The notes: generated from the letters alone by a model not told the origin. Counted from the first letter of the stretch, positions 49,453 to 59,061 are shown. The stretch: DNA of 64,000 nt from Nakamurella sp. PAMC28650 (GCF_014303395.1 NZ_CP060298.1:1240001-1304000); one strand, 5' to 3'. Numbers and translations: made by a program.

Positions 49453-51777
49453 TCACCGTGTCGCCCTCACGGACCGCGCCCCGACGGGCGCCACCGCCCC
49501 GACGGTCGCACGCGGGGACGGGTCGCCCGGCGGGACCGCGGGCATGCCGCCGGGGTAGGCGCGGAGCATCTGGAAGGCACGATCGAACTCGACGGGCCGG
49601 GACCAGAGGTAGCCCTGCGCGTGGGAGCATCCCGCCTCCACCAGCCAGGCGGCCTGCTCGGCGTGCTCGACACCTTCGGCGACGGTGTCCAGGTTCATGG
49701 TGCGGCTCATCGCGATAATGGCCTTCGTGACCGACGCGGCCTGCCCGCTCTGCGCCACACCGTCGATGAACGACTTGTCGACCTTGAGGATGTCCAGGGG
49801 CAGCCGGTTGAGGTAGGACAGCGAGCTGTAGCCGGTGCCGAAGTCGTCGACGGCGATCCGGACGCCGAGCTCCTGGAGACTTCTCAGACGATCGATGACG
49901 TTGTCCAGATCCTGGACGACCACGCTCTCGGTGATCTCCAGGATGAGCCGATCGGGTGGCAGGCCACTCGCGACGAGCACCGTCCTCACCTCGTCGAGGA
50001 ATCCCTCGTCGCCCAACTGACCGGCGGCGACGTTGACCGACATGGTCGGGGCGGTGCCTTCGGTCTGCATGACGGCGGCCGCGCGGCAGGCCTCGGCCAG
50101 CACCCAGCCGCCCAGTCTGCCGATCAGCCCCGACTGCTCGGCCAGCGAGATGAAGCGCACCGGTGGTAGCAACCCGTGCACCGGATGCTGCCAGCGCACC
50201 AGCGCCTCGAAGCCGACGAGCAGGTCGGTCTTCAGGTCCACCGTCGGCTGGTAGTGCAGGACGAGTTCGCCGTTCTTGAGGGCACTGACGAGGTCGTCGC
50301 GCAGTTCCAGTCGTTGCAGCGACTCGGTGTGCAGGTGTGGCTCGTAGAAGGCCACACCATCTTTGCCCCTGTCCTTCGCCAGGTACATCGCGACATCGGC
50401 GTTGCGGAGCACCTCCTCGCCGCTGCTCTGACCCGGGATTCCGGGCGCGACGCCGATGCTGGCCCCGACGCTCAGGTGCTCGCCGCTCACCAGGAAGGGC
50501 GTGGCGAAGGCTTCCTGCAGACGGCGGGCGATCAGGTCGGCACGGATCGGATCGGTTCGCTCGAGCAGGATGGCGAACTCGTCGCCGCCGAGCCGGGCAG
50601 CGGTGTCCTGGGCACGGACGGTGGCCAGGATCCGCCGGCTGACCTCGATCAGGACGAGGTCATCGACCCGGTGACCGAGCCGGTCGTTGATGTTCTTGAA
50701 ATCGTCCAGATCGCAGAACAGCAGGGCCAGCGCGGCGCCGTTGTCGGCCCGGGCGGTGAGAGCGTGGTCCAGACGGTCGGTCAGCAGTCGGCGGTTGTGC
50801 AGGCCGGTGAGTGGATCGTGGAAGGCGTGCTCGGTGAGTTGCGCCTCCATCTCGACCCGGTCGGAGATGTCCCGGACCGTCACGACCAGGCCACCGATGG
50901 CCTCCGAGTGCGTCATGTTGGCCACCGTGCCCTCGACGTGGCGGATCAGTCCGTCCGAGCGCAGCAGCCGCACCCGCAGATCCGCCTCCTGGCCGGTCCC
51001 CGGCTCGGTGAATTGACGGGCGAACAACCCGCGGTCCTCCGGGTGCACCAGGTCCGTCCAGTTGCTCTGCAGCAGATCGGCCGGATCGACGCCCAGGAGT
51101 GAGCGCGCCGACGGGCTGATGAAGCTGATGGTGCAATCGGCGGAGCACACGGCGAAGAGATCGGACGAGCGTTGGATGAGTTCGGCCAGACGTTGGTCCG
51201 ATCGAATTCCGACCTTCTGCTCGGTGAGGATATCCTGGAACCGGCGATGCCTGGCCACCAGCCGACGGAACCAGGCCATCCAGCCCAGCGAGGCCGCGAT
51301 GAGCAGTGCTGCGAAGGTGACATCGGCCTCGAAACCCATGTTCTGCTGTGATTGCTCGAGCGAGCCCGCGACCTGGGTGACCGAGACGCGGGCATCGGCC
51401 ACGGCGAGCGCCCCGTTCCGAACGCTGGAGGTGAGTCTCTGCTGTGCCCTCTGGATCTGGGCGACCAGCGCGCCGTCGGTGTGCAGCCCGGCGAGCGTGT
51501 CCGACAGGCGCCCGAGAACGATCTGTGCGGTGGCCGCGTCGTCGTTCGCCGCGAACAGCGCACCGGACGCCCTGGCCACCACCAGCTGCTGGGCGCGGAC
51601 GCCGTCCCAGTGGTGGTACACGAAGGTGAGCAGGAAGAACTCGAGCGTGATGACGACGATGGTCCCGACGGTCGTCAGCACGAGATGCCGTCGCGAGGAA
51701 GCCTCGGGACCCTGCACCGACGAACCCTGCACCGACGAACCCTGCACCGACGAACCCTGCACCGACGAACCCCGCAT
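49453..51777 (-). CDS. Membrane PAS-GGDEF-EAL cyclic-di-GMP protein
   Basis: A 774-aa signalling protein. The first 23 residues are four GSSVQ repeats coded by a 15-bp tandem repeat. Two TM helices (about 32-52 and 149-166) enclose an outer sensor of about 95 residues; then a PAS domain (about 200-320, LFAVCSADCTISFISPSA), a cyclase with LGGDEFAIL near residue 396 and a phosphodiesterase with GFEALVRW near residue 522, VDDFGTGYSSL and EGVEHAEQ. Both catalytic halves look intact. The ATG at 51777 starts the repeat; a later start would remove it but leave the TM helices. Confidence 0.9.
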   Translation of the reverse strand: MRGSSVQGSSVQGSSVQGSSVQGPEASSRRHLVLTTVGTIVVITLEFFLLTFVYHHWDGVRAQQLVVARASGALFAANDDAATAQIVLGRLSDTLAGLHTDGALVAQIQRAQQRLTSSVRNGALAVADARVSVTQVAGSLEQSQQNMGFEADVTFAALLIAASLGWMAWFRRLVARHRRFQDILTEQKVGIRSDQRLAELIQRSSDLFAVCSADCTISFISPSARSLLGVDPADLLQSNWTDLVHPEDRGLFARQFTEPGTGQEADLRVRLLRSDGLIRHVEGTVANMTHSEAIGGLVVTVRDISDRVEMEAQLTEHAFHDPLTGLHNRRLLTDRLDHALTARADNGAALALLFCDLDDFKNINDRLGHRVDDLVLIEVSRRILATVRAQDTAARLGGDEFAILLERTDPIRADLIARRLQEAFATPFLVSGEHLSVGASIGVAPGIPGQSSGEEVLRNADVAMYLAKDRGKDGVAFYEPHLHTESLQRLELRDDLVSALKNGELVLHYQPTVDLKTDLLVGFEALVRWQHPVHGLLPPVRFISLAEQSGLIGRLGGWVLAEACRAAAVMQTEGTAPTMSVNVAAGQLGDEGFLDEVRTVLVASGLPPDRLILEITESVVVQDLDNVIDRLRSLQELGVRIAVDDFGTGYSSLSYLNRLPLDILKVDKSFIDGVAQSGQAASVTKAIIAMSRTMNLDTVAEGVEHAEQAAWLVEAGCSHAQGYLWSRPVEFDRAFQMLRAYPGGMPAVPPGDPSPRATVGAVAPVGARSVRATR
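51710..51769. repeat. 15-bp tandem repeat in a GGDEF-EAL gene start
   Basis: Four exact units of CCCTGCACCGACGAA (51710-51769), with a diverged fifth over the start codon. On the coding strand they give SSVQG repeated. In frame, so length can vary freely. Confidence 0.95.
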
Positions 51778-51916
51778 CGACTGACCCCCAGGGTTTACTC
51801 CGGTCTCCGGGCCGCCACCATTTCCGGCCGGTCGTTCGAAGATAACTTCCGCGCCTTCGTTTGAAATCGGCTTACACCGTTGTTCACCCGAATGTGCAAG
51901 GTACCGCGCCCCGGAA

Positions 51917-53332
51917 TTACAGCACTTTCCCCGGATTGAAGATGTTCAGCGGATCCAACGCATGCTTCACAGCTTTTTGCATCAGCAGCGACCCTGGATC
52001 CAGTTCCCGCAGCAGGCCGGACCTCTTGAGCAGCCCGACACCGTGTTCGCCGGTGACGGTGCCCCCGAAGCCCAACGCGGCGTCGATCAGTTCCTCGAAG
52101 GCGAGCTGCGCCCGGGCGCGCGCCGCGTCGTCGCCGACCGGCGTCAGGATCAGCGGGTGCAGGTTGCCGTCGCCCGCGTGCGCGATGGTGGACATCGTCA
52201 GGTCGTGTTCGGACGCGATGGCCTCGATCCGGGCGAGCATCTCGGGAAGCTTCGAACGCGGGACGCAGATGTCCTCGGTCAGTACCGATCCCAGGCGCTC
52301 CAGGGCCGGATACGCCAGCCGTCGGGCTTCGAAGAGCGCCTCGGCCTCGACCGCGTCGGTGGACCGGGTCGCCCACATGGCCCCGGCGTCGTCGAAGGCC
52401 TGCGCCATCGCGTCGGCTTCGAGATCACCTGCTGCGCTAGGGGTGTCGATCCGGGCCAGGAGCAGCCCGGCGGCGTCGGCCTCGATGCCCAGGTGCTTCC
52501 AGTCCTCCACCGCGCGCAGGCAGGTGCGGTCCAGCAGTTCCAGGGCCGAGGGTTCGAGGCCGCGACTGATCGCCAGCGCGACCGCCCGCCCCGCCGCCAC
52601 CAGCCCGGAGAACGCGCCGACCACCGTCCTGGGTGCGCCGGACCGAGCCGGGCGCAGTCGCAGGGTGATCTCGGTGATGATGCCCAGCGTGCCCTCCGAT
52701 CCGACCATCAGGCTCGTCAGGTCGTAGCCCGCGACGCCCTTGTTGGTGCGGCGTCCCAGTCGCACGGCGTTGCCATAGCCGGCCGGACCTCCGACCACGG
52801 CGCGCAGGCCGAGTACGTAGTCCCGGGTGACGCCGTACTTCAGGCAGCACAGACCGCCGGCGTTGGTGGCCACGTTGCCGCCGATCGTCGACCAGGGCGC
52901 GCTGGCCGGATCGGGCGGGTACCAGAGCCCGTGCTCGGCGACGGCGGCCTTCAGGTCGTCGTTGACGATGCCCGGCTGGACCATGCAGGTCAGGTTGTCC
53001 GTGTCGATCTCGAGGATCTCGGTCATCCGGGAGACGTCGACGATCAAGCACCCGTCCACGGCGTTGGCTCCTCCGGACAGGCCGGTGCCGGCACCGCGCG
53101 GGACCACCGGCAGGGCGAGGTCCGCAGCGATCCGGACGGCGATCCGGACGTCGGACTCGGTCCGTGCGCGCACCGCGACGGCCGGCGTACCCACCACCGC
53201 CCACTGTGCCTCGTCATGCGACATGCTTTGCAGCACAGCAGGATCGATCACGATCCGGTCGGCGGGGAGCTCGCGGCCCAGCGCCTCGACCAGGGTGGGG
53301 ACGGTGGTCGCCGTCGACGACTGCGGTGTCAT
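51917..53332 (-). CDS. FAD-binding 2-hydroxyacid oxidase (GlcD-like)
   Basis: A 471-aa flavoprotein dehydrogenase of glycolate/D-lactate type. FAD-binding features: VPRGAGTGLSGGANAVDG near residue 78, IGGNVATNAGGLCCLKYG near residue 150, and MVGSEGTLGIITEITLRL. The C-terminal domain holds IAHAGDGNLHPLI and TGEHGVGLLKR with the usual metal and substrate histidines. Unlike the 954-aa protein it has no iron-sulfur part, so it needs a separate electron acceptor. The substrate is not defined by sequence. It stands upstream, on the same strand, of the c-di-GMP gene, 139 nt apart. Confidence 0.92.
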   Translation of the reverse strand: MTPQSSTATTVPTLVEALGRELPADRIVIDPAVLQSMSHDEAQWAVVGTPAVAVRARTESDVRIAVRIAADLALPVVPRGAGTGLSGGANAVDGCLIVDVSRMTEILEIDTDNLTCMVQPGIVNDDLKAAVAEHGLWYPPDPASAPWSTIGGNVATNAGGLCCLKYGVTRDYVLGLRAVVGGPAGYGNAVRLGRRTNKGVAGYDLTSLMVGSEGTLGIITEITLRLRPARSGAPRTVVGAFSGLVAAGRAVALAISRGLEPSALELLDRTCLRAVEDWKHLGIEADAAGLLLARIDTPSAAGDLEADAMAQAFDDAGAMWATRSTDAVEAEALFEARRLAYPALERLGSVLTEDICVPRSKLPEMLARIEAIASEHDLTMSTIAHAGDGNLHPLILTPVGDDAARARAQLAFEELIDAALGFGGTVTGEHGVGLLKRSGLLRELDPGSLLMQKAVKHALDPLNIFNPGKVL

Positions 53333-53368
53333 GCCACGATGCTACGACCGGGCGGAGCCCATGACGGC

Positions 53369-54892
53369 TCAGTACCCGCTGAAGTAGTCCTTGGCGATGC
53401 TCCTGGCCTTCAGCGACCTGGCCGCCCGGCTGATGGTGTCGACCAGACCGGGTGGGCCGGAGATGTAGACGCGCCGCCTGGCGATGTCCGGCACCACAGA
53501 GGCCAGGACGTCACCGGTCAGCCGGGGGGCCGTGACGGACTCGAACCCGGCCGGGAAGCCGGCCGCCTGCTGCTTGGTCACCACCACCGTTCGGACCCCG
53601 GCGGCGGCCAGCTCCTCCTGGTAGCCGACCTCCTCGGCGTCGCCGGCGACGTAGACGAGCACGACGTCACGGTCGTGCCCCGGCGGAAGTGCCCCGAGCT
53701 GGCTGATGAACGGGGTGATACCGATGCCACCGGCCACCAGCAGGAGCGGGGTGTCCTGCTTCTTCGGCAGGATGAAGTCTCCAGAGACACCGGTGGCGCG
53801 GACCGTGCTGCCGATGGGGAGTTCGTGCATGGCGCGTTTGAAGCTGCTGGATCTCTCCGCGACCTTGATCCCGATCTTCACCGGCGCGGGGCCGCCCTCC
53901 GGTGACTTCACCGCCGGTGCGGAGGCGATGCTGAACGACCGCCGGCTGCCCCGCGAGTCCGATCCCTTGTGCGGCAGCGCAAGTTCCAGGTACTGCCCGG
54001 GGGTGAAGCTGAGCGGTGTGGCCGGCGCGAACACGTACTCCATCGAACTGGGGGTCAGGCGTCGCCTGGCTGTGAGCACGAGTTCGATGCCCCGGCGCTG
54101 GCCGAATCCGAAGGCCACGGCATTGCCGATGATCAGCGCGGTCTCGGGGCCGACGGAGTAGGAGCCGATCGTGATCGGGACGGAGAACAGCACCGCCACG
54201 ATGGCCGCGACGGACAGCTGCTGCCAGCGGGCCGGGGGGAGGGTCAGCGGCTCGGTCAGCATGAAGCCGGCGAAGAAGATCAACGGCGTCTGGCCGAAGG
54301 CGAAGGTCAGCGCGGTGCCGAAGCCGGCGCCGCCGGACAGGCTGCGGCTCAACAGGATCGCAGCCCCGATGACGATGAACACCGCGCCGAGCGGCAGGCG
54401 CCTCGTCCGGTAGAGCACCAGCAGGACCAGGATCGCGGTGAACGGCAGCAGCACCGGCGTGCCGATCCACCAGTAGGCCAGGTAGAAGTGGAGGACGGCC
54501 AGCCAGACCGCGCCGACTGCGGCGGGGTTGAAGATGTGCCGCCCGCGCACCGCCAGCAGGTACTTGGAGGCCGAGGCGAAGACGGCGGCGATGGCGACCT
54601 GACCGAGGGTGGTGACGTCGGTGGTCGGGGAGAGGATGAAGAACAGCAGCAGGGCGGTGATGATCGAGGACTCGCTGTGGGCGGTCGCCCGGAACAGGAG
54701 GGCGAAGACCCGGCCGCCGACGAAGGTCACCACCAGCAGGGTGAGCAGGGTCGCCAGCAGCTGTTGCGGGGTGTAGCTGATCTTCTTCGCCGCGCTGAAG
54801 GCGAAGGAGATCACGGTGAGTGCGGCCAGGCAGATGGTGACGAACCGGTACATGGTCACCCGCCCGATGGCGTTGTCCAGTGCAGTCTTCAT
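53369..54892 (-). CDS. RnfD/NqrB-like membrane domain fused to ferredoxin-NADP reductase module
   Basis: A 507-aa fusion. Residues about 1-275 form eight to ten TM helices of the RnfD/NqrB type (HSESSIITALLLFFILSPTTD, ASKYLLAVRGRHIFNPAAVG). Residues about 285-507 are an FAD/NAD(P)H oxidoreductase: FTPGQYLELALP and SFSIASAP bind FAD, GIGITPFISQLGALP and YISGPPGLVD bind NAD(P)H. It would take electrons from cytoplasmic NAD(P)H into the membrane and on to the FMN-binding protein of the same operon. The ATG overlaps the apbE stop (ATGA). Architecture like this is reported in flavinylation gene clusters. Confidence 0.88.
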   Translation of the reverse strand: MKTALDNAIGRVTMYRFVTICLAALTVISFAFSAAKKISYTPQQLLATLLTLLVVTFVGGRVFALLFRATAHSESSIITALLLFFILSPTTDVTTLGQVAIAAVFASASKYLLAVRGRHIFNPAAVGAVWLAVLHFYLAYWWIGTPVLLPFTAILVLLVLYRTRRLPLGAVFIVIGAAILLSRSLSGGAGFGTALTFAFGQTPLIFFAGFMLTEPLTLPPARWQQLSVAAIVAVLFSVPITIGSYSVGPETALIIGNAVAFGFGQRRGIELVLTARRRLTPSSMEYVFAPATPLSFTPGQYLELALPHKGSDSRGSRRSFSIASAPAVKSPEGGPAPVKIGIKVAERSSSFKRAMHELPIGSTVRATGVSGDFILPKKQDTPLLLVAGGIGITPFISQLGALPPGHDRDVVLVYVAGDAEEVGYQEELAAAGVRTVVVTKQQAAGFPAGFESVTAPRLTGDVLASVVPDIARRRVYISGPPGLVDTISRAARSLKARSIAKDYFSGY

Positions 54893-55752
54893 GTGAAGAG
54901 CTCCCCGTCGAAATTTTTCGAGTACTCGACGCCGCCGGTGGCGAGCATCCTGACGTAGCTGAATTCGAAGTGCCTTGAGAGCACTGATGGGTCGGTGAAG
55001 AACAGTGCGGTGGCCAGGCCGTCGGCCACCATCGTGCGGTCGGCGACCACCCAGGTGGCCAGCACCTCGGTGGTCGGTTCCCCGGTGGCGGGATCGATGA
55101 CGTGGTGCAGGCCCGCGCCCCAGGTCCGCCGGTTGACCGCCGAACCGCAGAGCGAGGCGTTGCAGAGGTTCGCCACACCGATCACCTGACCGGCGGCGCC
55201 CGGATGCTCCAAGCCGACCCGGCACAGCATCGGGCCGACGTGGGCGATGTCCCCGCTCGCGTCGATCAGGTACTCGTCATAGCCGCTCTCGGTGAGCTCA
55301 CCGGCCAGAAGGTCGACCAGGTAACCCTTTCCGGCTGCACCCAGGTCCAGGAGCACCGGCTCGCCCGCCGTCAGCAGCGACCCCTGCACCGTCAGAACGT
55401 CCTCCCACCGGGGCACCGAGACCTGTCCGGGGCGACGCTCCAACGAGTAGTCGGCGTCGTAGCCGAGGTGCTCGAGCGCGCGCCCGACGAGCGGGCTCAC
55501 CCGGCCGCCGGTGATGTCGTAGAGCTCGCGGTAGAAGGCGAGGAGTACGGCTGCGCTGTCCGGGAACTCATGGCTACCGCCGGTTCTCGCGAACCTGCTG
55601 ACGTCGGAATCCGGGCGGAACCGGGAGTACGCCAGATCGAATTCCTCGACGGTCCGCTGCAGACGCGCCAGGCTCACGGTGGTCAGCCCCGGGCTGCTGG
55701 TGATCGTCCAATTCGTGCCGATGGCCTGGAACTCGTGCGGCCGCGTCGTCAC
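54889..55752 (-). CDS. apbE: FAD:protein FMN transferase (ApbE)
   Basis: A 287-aa enzyme that attaches FMN covalently to a Thr or Ser of target proteins, using FAD. Typical blocks are FQAIGTNWTI at the start, FRPDSDVSRF, VLLDLGAAGKGYLVDLLA, YLIDASGDIAHVG and HHVIDPATGEPTTEVLATWV with ALFF. It has no obvious signal peptide, so export or membrane contact is unclear. The GTG at 55752 overlaps the stop of the FMN-binding gene upstream, and its own stop overlaps the reductase start, forming a strictly coupled three-gene operon. The likely target is the FMN-binding protein encoded first. Confidence 0.92.
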   Translation of the reverse strand: MTTRPHEFQAIGTNWTITSSPGLTTVSLARLQRTVEEFDLAYSRFRPDSDVSRFARTGGSHEFPDSAAVLLAFYRELYDITGGRVSPLVGRALEHLGYDADYSLERRPGQVSVPRWEDVLTVQGSLLTAGEPVLLDLGAAGKGYLVDLLAGELTESGYDEYLIDASGDIAHVGPMLCRVGLEHPGAAGQVIGVANLCNASLCGSAVNRRTWGAGLHHVIDPATGEPTTEVLATWVVADRTMVADGLATALFFTDPSVLSRHFEFSYVRMLATGGVEYSKNFDGELFT

Positions 55753-56513
55753 GTCTTGGCCTGGGACTCGATCTGCTTGAGCGCATCGTTGAAACCCATG
55801 CTGGTCAGCGAGGATCCGGACACCGCGCCGAGGGAGATCGCGTCGATGTCCTTGCCGATCACCTGTCCGGAGTAGCCGGATTGGAACGCCTGCTGGAACG
55901 AGTGGCTCAGGCCGGCTCCGCCGAGCAGGTTCAGGTCGGACTTCACCACCTTGTCCGCGGCGAGAGTGATGGTCACGCCGAGCTTTTCGGTACCACCCGG
56001 GCTGTTGTAGCTCCCGGTGGCGGTGTACTGGCCGTTCTTGTACTTCAGGGCCGCAGCGGCGGTGGTGGGGGCGGGCGCCCTGCTCGGGGCCGTGGTCCTG
56101 ACGGGCGCCTGCGCGACGGGTGCGGGCGGGATGATCGCCGGCTTGGTCGGTACGGACGAGGTGGGTGCGGGCGCGGCACGTGCGGACGAGGCCGGTGCGG
56201 GCGGACTGGGTGCGGGTGTCGCCTGGACCGATAGCGGGGCCGGGGCGGATGCCGACAGTGGCGCAGCGGACGAGGGGTCGGCGCCCGAGCCGGCGCCTGC
56301 CGAAGATGCGGGTGACGCCGCCGAGGGTGAGATCGCTGCGGGTGAGGGTGATGCGGGTGCGGGTGATGCGATGGCGATGTTGGCCGCGGCCTGCTCGGCG
56401 GCCAGGGTGGTGTTGTGGTGCGAAGTGGCGGCGACGACTCCACCGGTCGACGCACCGACGATGGCCAGTCCGGCCAGCATGGCCATCAGGTACCCGGTTC
56501 GATCGGTGCGCAT
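55749..56513 (-). CDS. Exported FMN-binding domain protein
   Basis: A 254-aa protein anchored by an N-terminal TM helix (LMAMLAGLAIVGASTGGVVAA), with a 110-residue Pro/Ala/Ser linker and a C-terminal FMN_bind domain (PF04205, from about residue 155: YKNGQYTATGSYNSPGG). The expected covalent FMN site is in the segment GAVSGSSLTSMGF near residue 237, where a Thr fits the S/T-G-x-S/T-x-T pattern loosely. It would carry electrons outside the membrane. AAGGAG lies 8 nt before the ATG. First gene of the coupled operon with apbE and the RnfD-FNR fusion. Confidence 0.9.
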   Translation of the reverse strand: MRTDRTGYLMAMLAGLAIVGASTGGVVAATSHHNTTLAAEQAAANIAIASPAPASPSPAAISPSAASPASSAGAGSGADPSSAAPLSASAPAPLSVQATPAPSPPAPASSARAAPAPTSSVPTKPAIIPPAPVAQAPVRTTAPSRAPAPTTAAAALKYKNGQYTATGSYNSPGGTEKLGVTITLAADKVVKSDLNLLGGAGLSHSFQQAFQSGYSGQVIGKDIDAISLGAVSGSSLTSMGFNDALKQIESQAKT

Positions 56514-56755
56514 CGGCTGCTCCTTTTTCTCGACAAGGAGTACGAGGCCGAACGCGTTTCGGATTGCTCCGGGTGGTCCGTCCGGCTCGGTGCGCGGTGC
56601 GCAGCCCGTCCCGCAACAGCCCGGCCGACGGGCGCCTGAACAGCGGCGACCGCCACGGTGTCCTGCGGGCCCGATCGCAGCGGCCGGCAGTGGCCGCCGG
56701 TTCCGCGCGGACTACTCGTGGCGGGGTGTGCCTGGCCCGAGAGGGTTCTCGCGCT

Positions 56756-57670
56756 TCAGCCGAGTCCACCCGCGATCACCTTGGCGGTGGCCTTCTTGGC
56801 CACCGTCAGTGGATTGGGCAGGGTGGCGGCGTCGGTGCCGGTCGCGACCAGGAAGGTGTAGCCGATGGAGGTCGAACCGCTGTGCACCGCGACCAGGACA
56901 CCGGAGGCACCGGCGATGGTGACCTCCCAGGCGACTGCCTTGCTGCCGCCGACGCTGGCCGTGACGTCGTGCGGCGCGCCGATGGTGACGGGGGTGCCGG
57001 CGATCGAGCCCTTGCTGCAGTTGAGCCCGGCGACGGTGGTGTCGAAAGCTTTGATGGAGGTCGCGGCGTCCAGGTCGAGCCGCAACGACTCCTGGAACTG
57101 CACGCTGTCGCCCTTGGCTGCGATGAGTTCGGCGCGCAGTGCGTTGGGGTACAGCGCCGAAGCCGAGGAACCGCCGCAGGGGAGCTTCTGGTTGGTGTCC
57201 TGGGCCACCGGCGGGCTCTTGGTGAAACCGGTCCCCACCTCGGGCGCGGTGAGCAGCGCGGCGTTCATCGCGGACAGCGCCTTGACGGCGTTCGCGTCGG
57301 TGGTGTTCACCGTGGCAACCGGGAGTTCGCCACTGGAAGCCGGCGAGGAGGCGGGCTCGGACGCCGGCGCCGGTGATGCCGACGTGGCCGGGCCGGATGC
57401 CGGTGCGGACGCCGGTGTGGTCGACCCCGGCGCGGAGGAAAGCGGCGCGGACTGGGCTGGGGAGGATGCCGGTCCGGAGGAGACCGGCGCCGTGGACGCC
57501 GGTGCGGAGGAGACCGGCGCCGACGCCACCGGCGCGGCCGATGTCGAAGCGGGCACCGCCACCGGAGTGGACTTGGAACACCCGGTGATCAACAACGTCA
57601 GCGCGACGCCGGCCGGTAGCACGGCCGCTCGGAAACTCCTGGTGCGCCGGTACATCCGGATTGCGGACAT
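56756..57670 (-). CDS. Lipoprotein with PknH-like sensor domain
   Basis: A 304-aa surface lipoprotein: signal ending TLLITGC (cysteine near residue 31), about 85 residues of Ala/Ser/Pro tether, and a C-terminal domain of about 180 residues. The domain has cysteines in KLPCGGSS and LNCSKGS and the ending GYTFLVATGTD, resembling the extracellular sensor domain of PknH-type kinases and its lipoprotein relatives. GGGGAGG is 4 nt before the ATG. It lies 242 nt upstream of the flavin operon on the same strand; a functional link is only possible, not shown. Confidence 0.65.
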   Translation of the reverse strand: MSAIRMYRRTRSFRAAVLPAGVALTLLITGCSKSTPVAVPASTSAAPVASAPVSSAPASTAPVSSGPASSPAQSAPLSSAPGSTTPASAPASGPATSASPAPASEPASSPASSGELPVATVNTTDANAVKALSAMNAALLTAPEVGTGFTKSPPVAQDTNQKLPCGGSSASALYPNALRAELIAAKGDSVQFQESLRLDLDAATSIKAFDTTVAGLNCSKGSIAGTPVTIGAPHDVTASVGGSKAVAWEVTIAGASGVLVAVHSGSTSIGYTFLVATGTDAATLPNPLTVAKKATAKVIAGGLG

Positions 57671-57975
57671 CCTGCCTCCCCTACCGTCCCTGGGGCCGGC
57701 GTAGTCATCGGTGCGGTGTGATCGGTGCCGTGGCTCCAGGGCGAATGCAGCAACTGCAAGGCGCTTCTTCCCGGGGAGGTTACACGATTGATCGGCCTGG
57801 ACCCGCGATGTTTCCAGGACGCCGAATGGCTCCGGTAGCAGCGTCGATCGCCTCGTTCCCGGGCAATCCGCATTCGTCGATGAATTCGATCGTCAGGTCT
57901 GGATCGCCTGCGATCGATGAATGTGGCCCCGCAGCGTATTTCGGAGCCGGGCGCACGGCGTGGGAGTGTGGCCCG

Positions 57976-58932
57976 ATGACGGACCGGATCGACGTCGAGC
58001 ACGCCGCGCGCTGGGCGGAACTCGACTCCCTGCTGCCCGGCCAGGTCGAGGCGGGTCGGCTGGACCCCACCGAATCCGGCCTGCAGGGCGAAGACCGGCT
58101 GCTGACGGTCGATCTCGGCGGAACGACGGCGCGTGGGCTGGCCCGCTTCCATCAGCTGGATCCAGATGGTCAGGAGGCACTGTGGGGTCCGCTGCGTCAG
58201 TATTCGCTGACACCGCAACTCGCCGGGCCCGATCGCATCGCCGCGTTCCGAGAACTGCTGGATCGATGGCTCGCAAGCCTGCGGAGCACCCCGGGTGATT
58301 GGAAATCGTCGGCCACCGTGACCATCCCCAGCCGTGATCCGGACTACCGGATTCCGTTGCTGGAGTTCGGGTTCGCACCGATGATGGTACTGGCGGCGAG
58401 GAGACTCCGGGCCTCGACGCCGCCGGGCCGCCCGGGAGTACTCGTCAGGCCGGCACAGTCCGCCGATCTCGATCTGTTGACCGACCTGGCGGTCCGACTC
58501 CAGGAGTTCGACGTGGCGAGCGGGATGGTGACGTCGCGGCCGTCGGCCCGTCGCACCCTCAACAGCAAGCTGGCGGACCACCTCGCCCGTCAGCCCGGTT
58601 GGAGCTGGATCGCCGAGGTCGACGGTCTGCCTGCCGGATTCGTCTACGTCCAGCCACCCTCCGAGGCGGCGTGGATCTCGCCGATGAGTGCTGCCGGCGG
58701 CGCGGCCGCCTATCTGGCCGAGATGTACGTCAGACCGGAGGTGCGGGCCGCCGGCATCGGGGCCGCGCTGGTCGCTGCGGCGCACCGCGCGCTGGATGCC
58801 AGCGGTGTGCCCTTGACGCTCCTGCACCACGCGGTGCCGAACCCGTTGTCCTCGCCCTTCTGGGCACGGATGGGCTATCGGCCCCTCTGGACCTCGTGGC
58901 AGCGACGTCCGGCGGCCGGCCCGCCGCCCTGA
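57976..58932 (+). CDS. Tandem GNAT acetyltransferase-like protein
   Basis: A 318-aa protein with two GNAT-like halves. The C-terminal half (from about residue 155) is a canonical acetyltransferase: VLVRPAQSADLDLL at the start, AYLAEMYVRPEVRAAGIG with the acetyl-CoA loop, and FWARMGYRPLW at the end. The N-terminal half ends in LLEFGFAPMMVLAARR, the usual GNAT end motif, but lacks the CoA loop and is probably a degenerate copy. The acetyl acceptor is unknown. The ATG at 57976 is used; the open frame before it is not protein-like. The 305 bases before it, shared with the divergent lipoprotein gene, show no clear promoter. Confidence 0.8.
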   Translation: MTDRIDVEHAARWAELDSLLPGQVEAGRLDPTESGLQGEDRLLTVDLGGTTARGLARFHQLDPDGQEALWGPLRQYSLTPQLAGPDRIAAFRELLDRWLASLRSTPGDWKSSATVTIPSRDPDYRIPLLEFGFAPMMVLAARRLRASTPPGRPGVLVRPAQSADLDLLTDLAVRLQEFDVASGMVTSRPSARRTLNSKLADHLARQPGWSWIAEVDGLPAGFVYVQPPSEAAWISPMSAAGGAAAYLAEMYVRPEVRAAGIGAALVAAAHRALDASGVPLTLLHHAVPNPLSSPFWARMGYRPLWTSWQRRPAAGPPP

Positions 58933-59061
58933 ACCCGGGTGCCGTGAGTGACGCCGGCGGGCCATTCGGCGGTGCAACGCGGCCGAACGGGGATTCGGGC
59001 CTTACGCTGAGAGGGTCACCAGCGGGATCTCGCACGTGACGCCGATCCGGACGGGCGGTGG

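Noticed and set aside
51962..53905. 647-codon plus-strand frame opposite the GlcD-like gene
   Set aside because: Antisense shadow rich in Arg, Gly and His; the minus-strand gene explains the region fully.
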